Assembly (NCBI GenBank): GCA_964603785.1
Contig: CAZRWD010000006.1
Coordinates: 1 to 64,000, forward strand
DNA length: 64,000 bases
Source of the DNA: CAZRWD01 sp964603785
GTDB taxonomy: Bacteria > Fermentibacterota > Fermentibacteria > Fermentibacterales > Fermentibacteraceae
Direction of reading: 5' to 3'
Shown here: piece after piece, positions 17,333 through 25,716 of the stretch
Numbering within the stretch: position 1 is the first letter of the stretch
Layout: each line of letters opens with the position of its first letter
Made by a program: the position numbers and the translations under genes
The notes under the pieces: model-generated
Told to the model about the DNA's origin: nothing
The model's input: only the letters and a program-made list of their open reading frames with translations
Databases searched by the model: none

Positions 17333-18189
17333 AGGAGCGATGCGGGTGTGGGGAGGATGCCGAGCGCATGCGCGGAGAGGTGAGGAGGGGGTATGCGGAG
17401 ATCGCCCGTTCGGGGGGATCCTGCTGCGGTCCCGGCCCGTGCTGCGGAGACGTCGATCCGGATGCCGTTGCCGAATCGCTCGGCTACAGCCGCGGGGACC
17501 TGTCCGGTCTACCGCCGGGAGCCAACATGGGGCTCTCCTGCGGGAATCCGGTGGCGCTTGCCTCCCTGAAACCCGGGGATGTCGTCCTCGACCTTGGTGC
17601 GGGTGGTGGTCTGGACGTGTTCCTGGCCGCCCGGGCCGTCGGACCTGGCGGCCGGGCGATAGGCGTGGACATGACCGCCGAGATGGTGGCGAGGGCCAGG
17701 GCCGGGACAGCCGCCTTCCGGGCGGCTTCGGGGCTGGACAACGTGGAGTTCAGGCTCGGCGAGATCGAGAGCCTGCCGGTCGCGGACGCCTCCGTGGACG
17801 TGGTCCTGTCCAACTGCGTCATCAATCTGTCGATCGACAAGCCGAGGGTATGGAGGGAGATCGCGAGGGTGCTGAAGCCCGGCGGACGGGCGGCTGTGAG
17901 CGATCTCGCCCTGCTCAGACCACTTCCGGAGGAGCTCGGAGCTTCTCTGGAGGCCTATCTGGGGTGCATCGCCGGAGCGGTTCTCGTGGAGGAGACCAGG
18001 GCTGCCGCGGAGGCTGCCGGACTGTCGGTGGAATCGATGAGGAGCGATTCCTCCTACGCAATGAACATGGAGTCCTTGTCGGATCCGCTCTACCGCGAGA
18101 TCGCCCGGCACCTCCCCGAGGGCACCCGACCCTCCGACTTCGTGACAAGCCTTGATGTGACGGCGGTCAAGCCCGTCCCAGGCGCGTAG
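17329..18189 (+). CDS. arsM: Arsenite S-adenosylmethionine methyltransferase
   Basis: 286 residues from TTG 17329, overlapping the previous stop. The N-terminus is cysteine-rich (KERCGCGEDAERM; SGGSCCGPGPCCGD), then the ArsM hallmark GLSCGNPVALASLKPGDVVL leads into the SAM-binding motif LDLGAGGGLDVFLAA. Further signatures are VDVVLSNCVINLSIDKPRV and LGCIAGAVLVEE. Cysteines equivalent to the As(III)-binding set are therefore in place. The enzyme methylates arsenite to mono- to trimethyl species. As the last gene it complements the ArsP-type permease at the front of the operon. A hairpin terminator follows. Confidence 0.93.
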   Translation: MKERCGCGEDAERMRGEVRRGYAEIARSGGSCCGPGPCCGDVDPDAVAESLGYSRGDLSGLPPGANMGLSCGNPVALASLKPGDVVLDLGAGGGLDVFLAARAVGPGGRAIGVDMTAEMVARARAGTAAFRAASGLDNVEFRLGEIESLPVADASVDVVLSNCVINLSIDKPRVWREIARVLKPGGRAAVSDLALLRPLPEELGASLEAYLGCIAGAVLVEETRAAAEAAGLSVESMRSDSSYAMNMESLSDPLYREIARHLPEGTRPSDFVTSLDVTAVKPVPGA

Positions 18190-18206
18190 CCGGGCATATT
18201 CGGGAT

Positions 18207-18229
18207 GGGGGCGCCACCGGGGCGCCCCC
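18207..18229. terminator. Bidirectional hairpin between arsM and the CxxU selenoprotein gene
   Basis: GGGGGCGCC / GGCGCCCCC, a perfect 9-bp stem with a 5-nt loop, midway between two convergent stops (18189 and 18249). No clear T-run on either side. Confidence 0.6.
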
Positions 18230-18248
18230 ACCGGGATGGATGCCGGGG

Positions 18249-18881
18249 CTAGTCGTCCAGGAAGAGGGTCTTGACCTCCCCGAAGGTGCAGACGTCCAGG
18301 GCCGACTGCCCCGACAGCTGCATCCACGGGATTATGCTCGTGAGGCTGCCCGAGGCGGCGTCGTAGAGCCCGGAGGCGCATCGCATGGCCCCCGTGTTCC
18401 AGTGCCAGGTGTAGACGCACTCGGTACCCGTCTCCTCGCCGGCGCTCCACATGACTTCGACGATCAGGTTGTCCTGGCCGTCGTACCAGTAGGGAGCGTC
18501 GAGATCTATGCCTATCAGTTCGTCCGGATCGACTTCGACGTGCATCGAGTCCCTGGAGAAGACCAGCGTGCGGGTTCCCGGAACGAAGTTGTCGTCGAAG
18601 GTGGAGCTCAGGAAATCCTCCTGGCAGAGACCCATGTACACGGCGAAGTCGAACAGGTCGGTGGGGGCCGAGGTGCTCCCCATGCTGTGCCGCCTCAGCG
18701 AGATGTCCTCGATCGTGAAGCTGCCGCCGATCTCCTCCTCGAGCACTACCGCCTGGTAGCGCAGGGAGGAGATTCATCCGCAGCAGAAGGGTTCGCCCGA
18801 GGAGAGTTCCATGGTCCCGATGGTGAGCAGATCCGCCGATGCGATGGATGCGGCGGCCAGAATGACCGTTGTGAGGCGCAT
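18249..18881 (-). CDS. Exported selenoprotein, CCGU motif (in-frame TGA at 18774-18776)
   Basis: 210 residues if TGA at codon 36 is selenocysteine. ATG 18881 begins a signal peptide (MRLTTVILAAASIASA), then ELSSGEPFC-C-G-U-ISSLRYQAVV. C33 and U36 form a CxxU motif. The body (FTIEDISLRRHS, FAVYMGLCQEDFLSSTFDDN, PYWYDGQDNLIVEVMW, YTWHWNTGAMRC) looks like a single beta-sandwich of unknown family. It ends SALDVCTFGEVKTLFLDD. It is the second of two tandem paralogues, with 1 bp between the genes. Without recoding, the only open frame would begin at an internal GTG (18746) lacking a signal peptide. A very strong hairpin follows the TGA. Confidence 0.87.
18730..18776 (-). promoter_or_regulatory. UGA and predicted SECIS, CxxU gene 2
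   Basis: After the TGA (minus-strand 18776-18774), 19 nt lead to loop AGGC. The 8-bp stem is GCGCTACC / GGTAGTGC, continued outward by a second 9-bp helix ATCTCCTCC / GGAGGAGAT. Loop distance equals that of the four other genes. Confidence 0.8.
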
Positions 18882-18882
18882 G

Positions 18883-19512
18883 CTAGTCGCCCTCCGACCG
18901 GAAGGCGGCCTTCAACGAGCCGAAGGTGACTGAGTCCAGAGCCAGAACACCGTCGAACTGGAGCATGGACAGCTTCGTGGACAGGATGCCGGTCGCAGAT
19001 CCCAGATTGGTCGCATAGGCCGTCCGTGCACCCCCCGTCTCCCACTGCCATGTGTAGAAGCTGTAGCTCGTGCTGGCCGACTGCCAGGTGACCTCGAAGA
19101 GCAGATTCTGCTGACCGTCGTACCAGTACGGAGTCGAGAGGATGACCGCCTCCCACTCGTTGGCGGCAGCCGCAAGATCCAGTTGCGCTGCCGAGAACAC
19201 GAGTGTCTTCGTTCCCGGAACCCAGTTGTCCGCGAAAGTGGAGCCCAGCTGGTCGGAGGAGCACAGTCCCATGTAGATCTCGACGTCGTAGAAGTGACCC
19301 TGGTCGCTGCCTGCAGGCGTCCTCTGCCAGGCTATGGATTCGATCTCCATGGCGCCGCCGATCTCGGATTCGAGCACTACCCCCTGGTAGCGCATCTGGG
19401 AGCTTCAAGAGCCGCACCAGGGATAGCTCGATGCCATTTCGGGCGATCCGACCGTGACCGTTGCGGCCGCGGCCAGGGATGCAGCGCAGAACAGAAGGAA
19501 GGGGAATCTCAT
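18883..19512 (-). CDS. Exported selenoprotein, CGSU motif (in-frame TGA at 19405-19407)
   Basis: 209 residues with TGA at codon 36 as U. ATG 19512 is preceded by GAGGAGG and starts a signal peptide (MRFPFLLFCAASLAAAA). The motif region is MASSYPWC-G-S-U-SSQMRYQGVV; C33 and U36 are at the same positions as in the downstream paralogue. Colinear features are IGGAMEIESIAW, YDVEIYMGLCSSDQLGSTFADN, PYWYDGQQNLLFEVTW, and the tail LALDSVTFGSLKAAFRSEGD. The two products are clearly related over their length. The first gene of a two-gene operon. Function unknown; an extracytoplasmic redox role is inferred from CxxU. Confidence 0.87.
19374..19407 (-). promoter_or_regulatory. UGA and predicted SECIS, CxxU gene 1
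   Basis: TGA (19407-19405), 19 nt, loop AGGG, stem GCGCTACC / GGTAGTGC. The 8-bp stem is identical to that of the paralogue although loop and flanks differ. The Val codon GTA used in the stem is conserved. Confidence 0.78.
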
Positions 19513-19670
19513 ACGGTCCTCCTCGATTGGGAAAAGCTAGCGTTCTGATATTGAATTTACACCTGCCCGCCCCTGCATGCAACCGTCGGGGAGGGTGCGA
19601 GCTTGACGCCGAGGGGCTCTTTCCTGATTCTCCTCGCATGGAAGGGGAGCAGTCGATCGTGGAGAACTGC

Positions 19671-19928
19671 ATGCTGCGCGACGATCTCGCCTGGCGCAGG
19701 ACCGTCCTGGCCAACGAGAGGACGCTGCTCGCATACGTGAGGACCGCCCTTGCCCTCGTAGCGGCCGGCATCACGATGATCCACTTCTTCGCCGGCACGC
19801 TGTGGGTCGTGATCGGAGCCTTCTTCACATCCTCCGGGCTCTTCACGGGAATCCTGGGGATCTGGCGCTACCGCTCCGCCCGTCAGTCCCTCCAGTGCGC
19901 CGCCCCGCCCGCAGCAAGCCCCCGCTGA
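19671..19928 (+). CDS. DUF202-family small membrane protein
   Basis: 85 residues from ATG 19671, preferred because GGAG lies 6 nt upstream; an in-frame ATG 33 bp earlier lacks a site. It begins LRDDLAWRRTVLANERTLLAYVRTALALVAAGITMIHFF, the DUF202 signature, with a second membrane segment (WVVIGAFFTSSGLFTGILGIW). YidH-like proteins of this family have no firmly established function. It lies 10 bp before the methyltransferase gene and is probably cotranscribed with it. Divergent from the CxxU selenoprotein operon. Confidence 0.8.
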   Translation: MLRDDLAWRRTVLANERTLLAYVRTALALVAAGITMIHFFAGTLWVVIGAFFTSSGLFTGILGIWRYRSARQSLQCAAPPAASPR

Positions 19929-19938
19929 GACCCCCCCC

Positions 19939-21117
19939 GTGATCTGGCAGTACCAGGAACACGGCGCCTTCTTCGCACAGTGCGCGGACGGGCTGGAGGA
20001 AACGGCCTCCGAGGAGCTGGCGATGCTGGGTGCCCGTGAAGCAGTGCCGGCATACAGAGGGATCAGGTTCAGGGCCGACATGACGACCCTCTACCGCCTG
20101 AACTACGAGAGCCGTCTCTGCTCGCGCATTCTTGCCCCGCTCATCACGTTCGACTGCCATAGCACGAAGTATCTTCACAGGACCGCGACAGGCATCGACT
20201 GGGAGTCCCTGTTCGACGTGGACAGGACCTTCATGGTCACATCCACCGTCTCGCAGAGCCTCGTCAGGCATTCGCAGTACGCGGCCCTCTGCCTGAAGGA
20301 CGCCGTGGTGGACAGGTTCAGGGAGCGCACGGGGCGGCGTCCCGACGTGGAGCGGCTTTCGCCAGACATCACCCTCGACCTGCACATCGAGCGCAACAGG
20401 GCCACGATAAGCCTCGACACCTCGGGCGGATCCCTGCACAGGCGCGGCTACAGGACAGGAGGCTTCAAGGCGCCCATGCAGGAGACCGTGGCGGCCGCGA
20501 TCATCCGCATGTCCGGCTGGGACGGGGCCACGCCCCTGCGCGATCCGATGTGCGGATCGGGTACGCTTCTCGCCGAGGCGCTGATGTCGTGCAGCCGGAT
20601 ACCTGCAGGCTACCTGAGGGAGAGGTTCGGCTTCGAGTCCATGCCCGGCTTCTCCCGCGAAGACTGGATGGGCGTCAGAGGCAGGGCGGATGCCGCGATC
20701 AGGCCTCTGCCCGGCGGCCTCCTGGAGGGTAGCGATGTCGATCCGGAGGCCGTTTCCGCATGCAGGCGCAGCCTGTCGGGCCTGCCCTCGGGCGACGACG
20801 TCCCAGTCGTCACGGCCGATTTCGAGACACTGGAAGGCTTCCCGTCCTGCACCATCGTCACCAATCCCCCCTACGGCATGCGGATGGGTGACAGGCAGGC
20901 CACGGGGGATCTGCTCAAGCGGTTCGGAGACTTCCTGAAGAGGAGATGCCCCGGTTCCACGGCATTCGTCTACTTCGGCGACAGGAGCCTCATGGGGAGC
21001 ATCGGGCTCCGGCCGGCCTGGCGCAGGCCCCTCAGGAGCGGCCAGCTCGACGGGAGACTGGCCCGCTTCGACATGATCCCGCTCGAAACGGGAACAAAAC
21101 CTATCAATTTGATATAG
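19939..21117 (+). CDS. THUMP-domain class I RNA methyltransferase (RlmL/Trm14-like)
   Basis: 392 residues from GTG 19939. The N-terminal half resembles the ferredoxin-like/THUMP module (FFAQCADGLEETASEELAML, AYRGIRFRADMTTLYRLNYESRL, LDLHIERNRATISLDTSG). The SAM domain begins with the classic junction LHRRGYRTGGFKAPMQETVAAAII, then LRDPMCGSGTLLAEALM (motif I) and TNPPYGMRMGD (NPPY, base-amino methylation motif IV). Shorter than the bifunctional E. coli RlmL, corresponding to its N-terminal m2G-methylating half. Likely modifies a guanine N2 in 23S rRNA or tRNA. Confidence 0.85.
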   Translation: MIWQYQEHGAFFAQCADGLEETASEELAMLGAREAVPAYRGIRFRADMTTLYRLNYESRLCSRILAPLITFDCHSTKYLHRTATGIDWESLFDVDRTFMVTSTVSQSLVRHSQYAALCLKDAVVDRFRERTGRRPDVERLSPDITLDLHIERNRATISLDTSGGSLHRRGYRTGGFKAPMQETVAAAIIRMSGWDGATPLRDPMCGSGTLLAEALMSCSRIPAGYLRERFGFESMPGFSREDWMGVRGRADAAIRPLPGGLLEGSDVDPEAVSACRRSLSGLPSGDDVPVVTADFETLEGFPSCTIVTNPPYGMRMGDRQATGDLLKRFGDFLKRRCPGSTAFVYFGDRSLMGSIGLRPAWRRPLRSGQLDGRLARFDMIPLETGTKPINLI

Positions 21118-21148
21118 ATTGGTCGAAGGACCTCGAGGAAGGAGAGAT

Positions 21149-21550
21149 GTGAAGAAGATCCTGCTGACCGGGATGGCTCTGGCCGCCCTGGGATTCGCCG
21201 TGCCGGCCGTCGCTTCGGGACTGCCCTCCTCACAGGACGACGACGGCCCGTGCGGGTGCGGCACCGCCTGCGAGTGCGACTGCGGATGCGCCGAGGACGG
21301 CGCATGCGCCTGCGGCGACTCCTGCGAGTGCGACTGCGGCTGCGAGGCGGGCGAGGCCTGCTCCTGCGGCGACTCCTGCGAGTGCGACTGCGGCTGCGAG
21401 GCGGGCGAGGCCTGCTCCTGCGACGGCTCGTGCGAGTGCGACTGCGGCTGCGCCGGGGAAGGCGCTTGCGGCGACTCCTGCGGCGTCCGCTCCGCCGGCT
21501 GCGGCTCGGGCGGCCATGGCGGCTGCGGCGGCGGAGGCTGCGGCAGGTAG
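21149..21550 (+). CDS. Exported cysteine-rich repeat protein
   Basis: 133 residues from GTG 21149 (AAGGAGAG upstream), with a signal peptide (MKKILLTGMALAALGFAVPAVAS). The mature part has about 29 cysteines in roughly 105 residues. The core is an 18-residue repeat CGDSCECDCGCEAGEACS, with two copies identical at the DNA level (54-bp period from about 21316) and two diverged ones; a Gly/Cys tail follows. The C-E-C-D-C-G-C spacing is metallothionein-like, but the protein is exported. Metal binding, or a disulfide-rich structural protein, is plausible; I recognise no family. A terminator follows. Confidence 0.75.
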   Translation: MKKILLTGMALAALGFAVPAVASGLPSSQDDDGPCGCGTACECDCGCAEDGACACGDSCECDCGCEAGEACSCGDSCECDCGCEAGEACSCDGSCECDCGCAGEGACGDSCGVRSAGCGSGGHGGCGGGGCGR

Positions 21551-21570
21551 CTCCGACTCCCGGGAGAGAG

Positions 21571-21600
21571 GCGGGACCGGCACAACCGGTCCCGCTTCTT
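21571..21600 (+). terminator. Rho-independent terminator
   Basis: GCGGGACCGG / CCGGTCCCGC, a 10-bp stem with a CACAA loop, followed by TTCTT. Located 20 bp after the Cys-rich gene. Confidence 0.8.
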
Positions 21601-21667
21601 GCTTCCGCCCCCCTTCTTGGACACATTCCACCTGCGAGAGAGATCACCCCCCCGACGGGAGGCCCAG

Positions 21668-23203
21668 ATGCCCCTCATGCTGACCGGTTCCGGCCTGCAG
21701 ATCGAAGATGTCGTCGCTGTCGCCAGGGATGGACGCGAAGTCGGTCTCGACCCCGCCGCCCTCGAGCGCATCCGAGGATGCAGGGGGATGGTCGAGAGGA
21801 AGATCGCCGCCCGTGAGGTCATGTACGGGATCAACACCGGCATAGGCGAGTTCTCCGAGACCATGCTCACCGACGACGAGGTCAGGCAGTACCAGAAGTA
21901 CCTCGTCTACAACCATTCGGCAGGCATAGGCGCCCCCGCCCCGGTCGAGCACGTCCGCGCCGCGATGCTGGCCAGGGCCAACGTCCACTGCAAGGGCCAC
22001 TCCGGCATCAGACCGGAGATGACCATGCTGCTCGTCGAGATGCTGAACAGGGGGGTCACCCCGGAGGTCTGCAGCAAGGGATCCGTGGGGGCCTGCGGTG
22101 ATCTCGCCCCCATGTCGCAGATCGCCCTCGTGACCATCGGGGAGGGCCGGGCCTGGTTCGAGGGCGAGCTGCTCCCCGGCGGGGATGCCCTGAGGCGGGC
22201 CGGACTGGAGCCGGAGGAGTTCCAGGCCCGTGACGGGCTCGCGATGATCAACGGCTCCAACCTCCTGAACTCCATGAACGCGATCGCGCTCTACGACGCC
22301 GACAGGTGGCTGGCCCAGGCCGAGATCGGAGCGGCGATGACCCTGGAGGCGCTTCAGGCCAACATGAAGCCCTATGACAGCAGGGTACACGAGCTCAGGG
22401 GATTCCCGGGCGCCGTCAGGAGCGCCGACGCCATCAGGCGATGCCTCGAGGGGAGCGATCTCGTCGAGGGCAGGGTGAGGCAGAAGGTCCAGGACGCCTA
22501 TTCGATGAGGAGCACGCCGCAGGTGATTGGAGCGGCCCACGACGCGGTGGCCTATGCGCGCAGGCAGGTGGAGATAGAGCTGAACGGGGTGGGGGACAAC
22601 CCCATATTCCTGCCCGACGTCGACGCGGTGCTCACCGGGGCGAACTTCCAGGGGACCCCCGTGTCCCTGCCGATGGAGATGGTCGGTACGGCGGTGACGA
22701 TGGTCTCCGTCCTGTCGGAGAGGAGGCTGAACCGCCTGCTCAACCCCTCGCTCTCGGTCGGTCTGCCGGCCTTCCTCGCGGAGCGCCCGGGCTTCTTCAG
22801 CGGCCTGATGCTCAGCCAGTACACGGCGGGGATGCTGGCGGTGGAGCAGAGGATCCTCTCGACCCCGGCCGCATGCGCCTCCATTCCGGCGGCGGCCGAC
22901 CAGGAGGACTTCGTGAGCATGGGCATGAACACAGCCCTGAAGAACTGCCAGATCCTCGAGAACGCCAGGGGCATACTGGGGATCGAGATGATAGCCGCCG
23001 CCCAGGCCCTGGACTTCAGGAGGCATGCCTTCGGCAGGGGCGTCGAGGCCGCCAGGGCTGCGCTGAGGAGGCATGTCGAGCACCTCGGCGTGGACCGCCC
23101 GCTCTTCGACGACCACAACCGGATGATGCGGGTGGTCGGGGACTGCGAGATACTCGAAGCAGTCGAGGCCGTGGTCGGCCCGCTCTCGGGGAGGCTCTCG
23201 TGA
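21668..23203 (+). CDS. hutH: Histidine ammonia-lyase family enzyme with Ala-Cys-Gly MIO triad
   Basis: 511 residues from ATG 21668, normal HAL length. Catalytic residues align in register with the Pseudomonas enzyme: Tyr53 (VMYGINTGIGEF), His83 (YNHSAGIG, the histidine-selective position), and the MIO loop GSVGACGDLAP at 142-144. Also present are NGSN, AYSMRSTPQVIGA (Tyr278, Arg281) and SIPAAADQEDFVSMG. The MIO triad is Ala142-Cys143-Gly144, whereas nearly all lyases have Ala-Ser-Gly. Cysteine at this position is reported to permit MIO formation in a mutant HAL. Deaminates histidine to urocanate, pairing with FtcD elsewhere in the window; another aromatic substrate is possible. Confidence 0.85.
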   Translation: MPLMLTGSGLQIEDVVAVARDGREVGLDPAALERIRGCRGMVERKIAAREVMYGINTGIGEFSETMLTDDEVRQYQKYLVYNHSAGIGAPAPVEHVRAAMLARANVHCKGHSGIRPEMTMLLVEMLNRGVTPEVCSKGSVGACGDLAPMSQIALVTIGEGRAWFEGELLPGGDALRRAGLEPEEFQARDGLAMINGSNLLNSMNAIALYDADRWLAQAEIGAAMTLEALQANMKPYDSRVHELRGFPGAVRSADAIRRCLEGSDLVEGRVRQKVQDAYSMRSTPQVIGAAHDAVAYARRQVEIELNGVGDNPIFLPDVDAVLTGANFQGTPVSLPMEMVGTAVTMVSVLSERRLNRLLNPSLSVGLPAFLAERPGFFSGLMLSQYTAGMLAVEQRILSTPAACASIPAAADQEDFVSMGMNTALKNCQILENARGILGIEMIAAAQALDFRRHAFGRGVEAARAALRRHVEHLGVDRPLFDDHNRMMRVVGDCEILEAVEAVVGPLSGRLS

Positions 23204-25716
23204 AAAGGGCGGCGATCCTCGCGCTGCTGCTGATCCCTCTCGATGCCATGGCGGCGCGGGAGGGCATACCCATCGGCTACATCGACTCGCGGGGGAGGCA
23301 GCCCTCGGGTTTCGCGGAAGCGCGGACCACGCACCCCGCAGCCGACTACTCCAGGTCCGTCATGCTGGAACACGGAGGGTCGAGGGACGGCAGAGTCGTG
23401 CTGATCGTCGACTCAGCCGTAAGCGGTGGCATCGCAGCCCCGCTCGCGACCTTCGTGTCGGATCTGGAGGCGGAGGGCTGGTCGGTGGCCGTTTGGACGG
23501 TCACCTCCCCCACGGCCCAGGCCCTCAGGGCGGACATCCAGGAGGACTACTCGCTGGGAGGCCTGGAGGGGGTCATCCTGATAGGCGACATCCCCGCGGG
23601 CTGGATCGAGGCCGGCGGCGGCGAGTATCCGGCGGACCTCTACCTCATGGACATGAACGGGTCGTGGACAGACTCCGATTCCGACGGTCTCTTCGACTCC
23701 TGGTCGGGCTGGGCTCCCGAGATCTGGGCGGGCAGGCTGACGCCGACCTGGCTCTCGTTCGGAACATCCGTGGAGCTGCTGGAGAACTACTTCGCCAAGA
23801 ACCACGCCTTCCGCACTGGAGCGCTGTCCCTGCCCGACAGGGCTCTGGCGTACGAGGAGGCGTTCACCGGGCTCACCGACTACCTCGACCTCGTCTACTC
23901 CGATGTCACGAGGAAGTCCGATCCCGTCGGGACGAGCGCGGACGACTTCCGTGCGGAGCTCCTCAACGGCTACGAATGGGTCCACCTCATATCCCACTCG
24001 AGCCCGTGGGGCAGCAGCTTCCATACCGGCGCCCCTCCCGGGGGAGCCGGCACGCTGAACAGCTACGAGGCCGTACCCCTCGATCCGCACGCCTTCTTCT
24101 ACGTCCTCAACTGCTGCACCAACGGGCGGTGGACCGAGATCGACAACCTGGCCAACACCTACATATGGGCCGACACCTACGGACTCGTGGCGATAGCGCA
24201 GGCCAAGACCGACTACACGAACGACTTCCAGGAACTCTACCAGTCCCTCTCCGGCGGCGCGGTCATCGGCGACGCCTTCCGGACATGGCTTGCGGGCAAC
24301 CTCTCCCTGGAACACGCAGCCGTGCTCCTGGGCGACCCCACGCTACGGCCCCACGGCAACGCGGCCTCCGCATCCCTGCCGCAAAGGCCCGCCCTCCTGC
24401 CGGGCCTCGACGGATGGGCGGTCGACCAGATCACGGGAGGCCTGCATTCCGAGGGTGACGTCGGAGCATGCCTCGAGCCCCTCACCGGAAGCGTGTTCGC
24501 GGCATTCGGCACGTCGCAGACCGTGAGGGCGAACATCCTGGCGACGCGGAGCACGGGCGACACATGGATCGCGCCGGCGCAGATCTGCGAGCACGAATAC
24601 TGGGACTGGCACCCGGCCGTCGGCGCCGACGGGACCGGCAAGGTGATCCTGGCCTGGCACAGCATGAGGGACGACATCGAGACATACGACATCTTCGCCT
24701 CGGTATGGAGCGGTTCGGCCTGGTCCTCCGCCGTCGCCCTGACGCAGAGCCCGGCCTTCGAGGTCGAGGCATCCGTCGCCGGTGGCGGGGGCAGGGCCTG
24801 GGTGGCCTGGCAGGAATGGGATTCCGGATCGACCGACATCCGGGGCAGGTTCTGGACCGGTTCCGCCTGGGCCGCCGCCTCCGGCATCTCCACCCTGCCC
24901 GGGCAGGACAGGGCGCCATCCCTCGCCCGTGGAGACGACTGCTTCGGCATCGCCTACCAAGCCGGGAGGTCCGGTTCGCTTTCCGTCGCATTCAGGGAGG
25001 CTCCCGACTCGGGGCCCTTCGGGGCGGAGACCATCGTCTCCTCCGGCCCGGGCGACTGCCGTGAACCCGCCCTGGCGGGCGACGGGTCGGGCTTCTGGGC
25101 CGTCTGGGAGCGCAACGGCGACATAGAGGCCAGGATGAGGGATTCCGCCGGGTCCTGGCACGAGACATGCACCCTCTCCTTCTCGGGCGCCGCCTCGAGA
25201 CCCGCCGTGGCGATGCTGGACGGGTGCAGACCCGCGGTCGCCTGGATCGAGCAGGGCGGGCAGGTCTGGGTGTCCTTCAGGGAAGGCTCCTCGTGGACCG
25301 CTCCCGGTCCGGTCGCGTCGCCCGGCGCGGTCGAGTCGGTCGCCATCGCCTACAGGTCCTCGGGCGTCCTTGCGATACTCTACGGAGCTCGTGACGAACT
25401 CCTGCACTGGGACATCTGGGCCGCGTCCGGGGATCCCGCCGGAGTCGGGGGAGGGGGTGCACCGGCCCCGATCCTCTCGATAAGGCCGCTCTCCAACCCT
25501 GCGGGCATCCCGGCGGCCTTTGCCGTCTCGGCCCCTCCCGGAGCCGGGGTCAGGATCCTGGACATCACAGGAAGGGTGGTCTGGAACGGTCCACCTTCCA
25601 CCGGGGGTGAAGTCCTGCAGTGGAACCCGCAGGACCCGCCGCCGGCGGGCGTCTATGTCGCCAGGGTGTTCCTGGGGGATGAGGCTGCGTCGGCCAGGTT
25701 CGTACTGGCCCCCTAG
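23200..25716 (+). CDS. Exported C25 (gingipain)-like peptidase with sorting domain
   Basis: 838 residues from GTG 23200, overlapping the hutH stop, with a signal peptide (MKRAAILALLLIPLDAMA). Residues about 60-400 follow the caspase/gingipain fold: VVLIVDSAVSGG, GLEGVILIGDIPAGW, then WVHLISHSSPWGSSFH (catalytic His candidate) and FYVLNCCTNGRW (catalytic Cys candidate), GVLLGDPTL-like closing strand. The region about 420-740 repeats aspartate-box-like propeller blades (VGADGTGKVILAWHSMRDD, GGGRAWVAWQEWDSGS). The C-terminus is a sorting domain (RPLSNPAGIPAAFAV, RILDITGRVVW, AGVYVARVF). Probable secreted cysteine peptidase; specificity unknown. Confidence 0.78.
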   Translation: MKRAAILALLLIPLDAMAAREGIPIGYIDSRGRQPSGFAEARTTHPAADYSRSVMLEHGGSRDGRVVLIVDSAVSGGIAAPLATFVSDLEAEGWSVAVWTVTSPTAQALRADIQEDYSLGGLEGVILIGDIPAGWIEAGGGEYPADLYLMDMNGSWTDSDSDGLFDSWSGWAPEIWAGRLTPTWLSFGTSVELLENYFAKNHAFRTGALSLPDRALAYEEAFTGLTDYLDLVYSDVTRKSDPVGTSADDFRAELLNGYEWVHLISHSSPWGSSFHTGAPPGGAGTLNSYEAVPLDPHAFFYVLNCCTNGRWTEIDNLANTYIWADTYGLVAIAQAKTDYTNDFQELYQSLSGGAVIGDAFRTWLAGNLSLEHAAVLLGDPTLRPHGNAASASLPQRPALLPGLDGWAVDQITGGLHSEGDVGACLEPLTGSVFAAFGTSQTVRANILATRSTGDTWIAPAQICEHEYWDWHPAVGADGTGKVILAWHSMRDDIETYDIFASVWSGSAWSSAVALTQSPAFEVEASVAGGGGRAWVAWQEWDSGSTDIRGRFWTGSAWAAASGISTLPGQDRAPSLARGDDCFGIAYQAGRSGSLSVAFREAPDSGPFGAETIVSSGPGDCREPALAGDGSGFWAVWERNGDIEARMRDSAGSWHETCTLSFSGAASRPAVAMLDGCRPAVAWIEQGGQVWVSFREGSSWTAPGPVASPGAVESVAIAYRSSGVLAILYGARDELLHWDIWAASGDPAGVGGGGAPAPILSIRPLSNPAGIPAAFAVSAPPGAGVRILDITGRVVWNGPPSTGGEVLQWNPQDPPPAGVYVARVFLGDEAASARFVLAP

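Noticed and set aside
19843..21870. Long minus-strand open frame (675 codons)
   Set aside because: Antisense to the rRNA methyltransferase, Cys-rich and hutH genes; low-complexity Pro/Ser/Gln content typical of GC-rich shadow frames.
21644..23116. Minus-strand open frame opposite hutH
   Set aside because: Shadow of a conserved enzyme, with no start context or domain.
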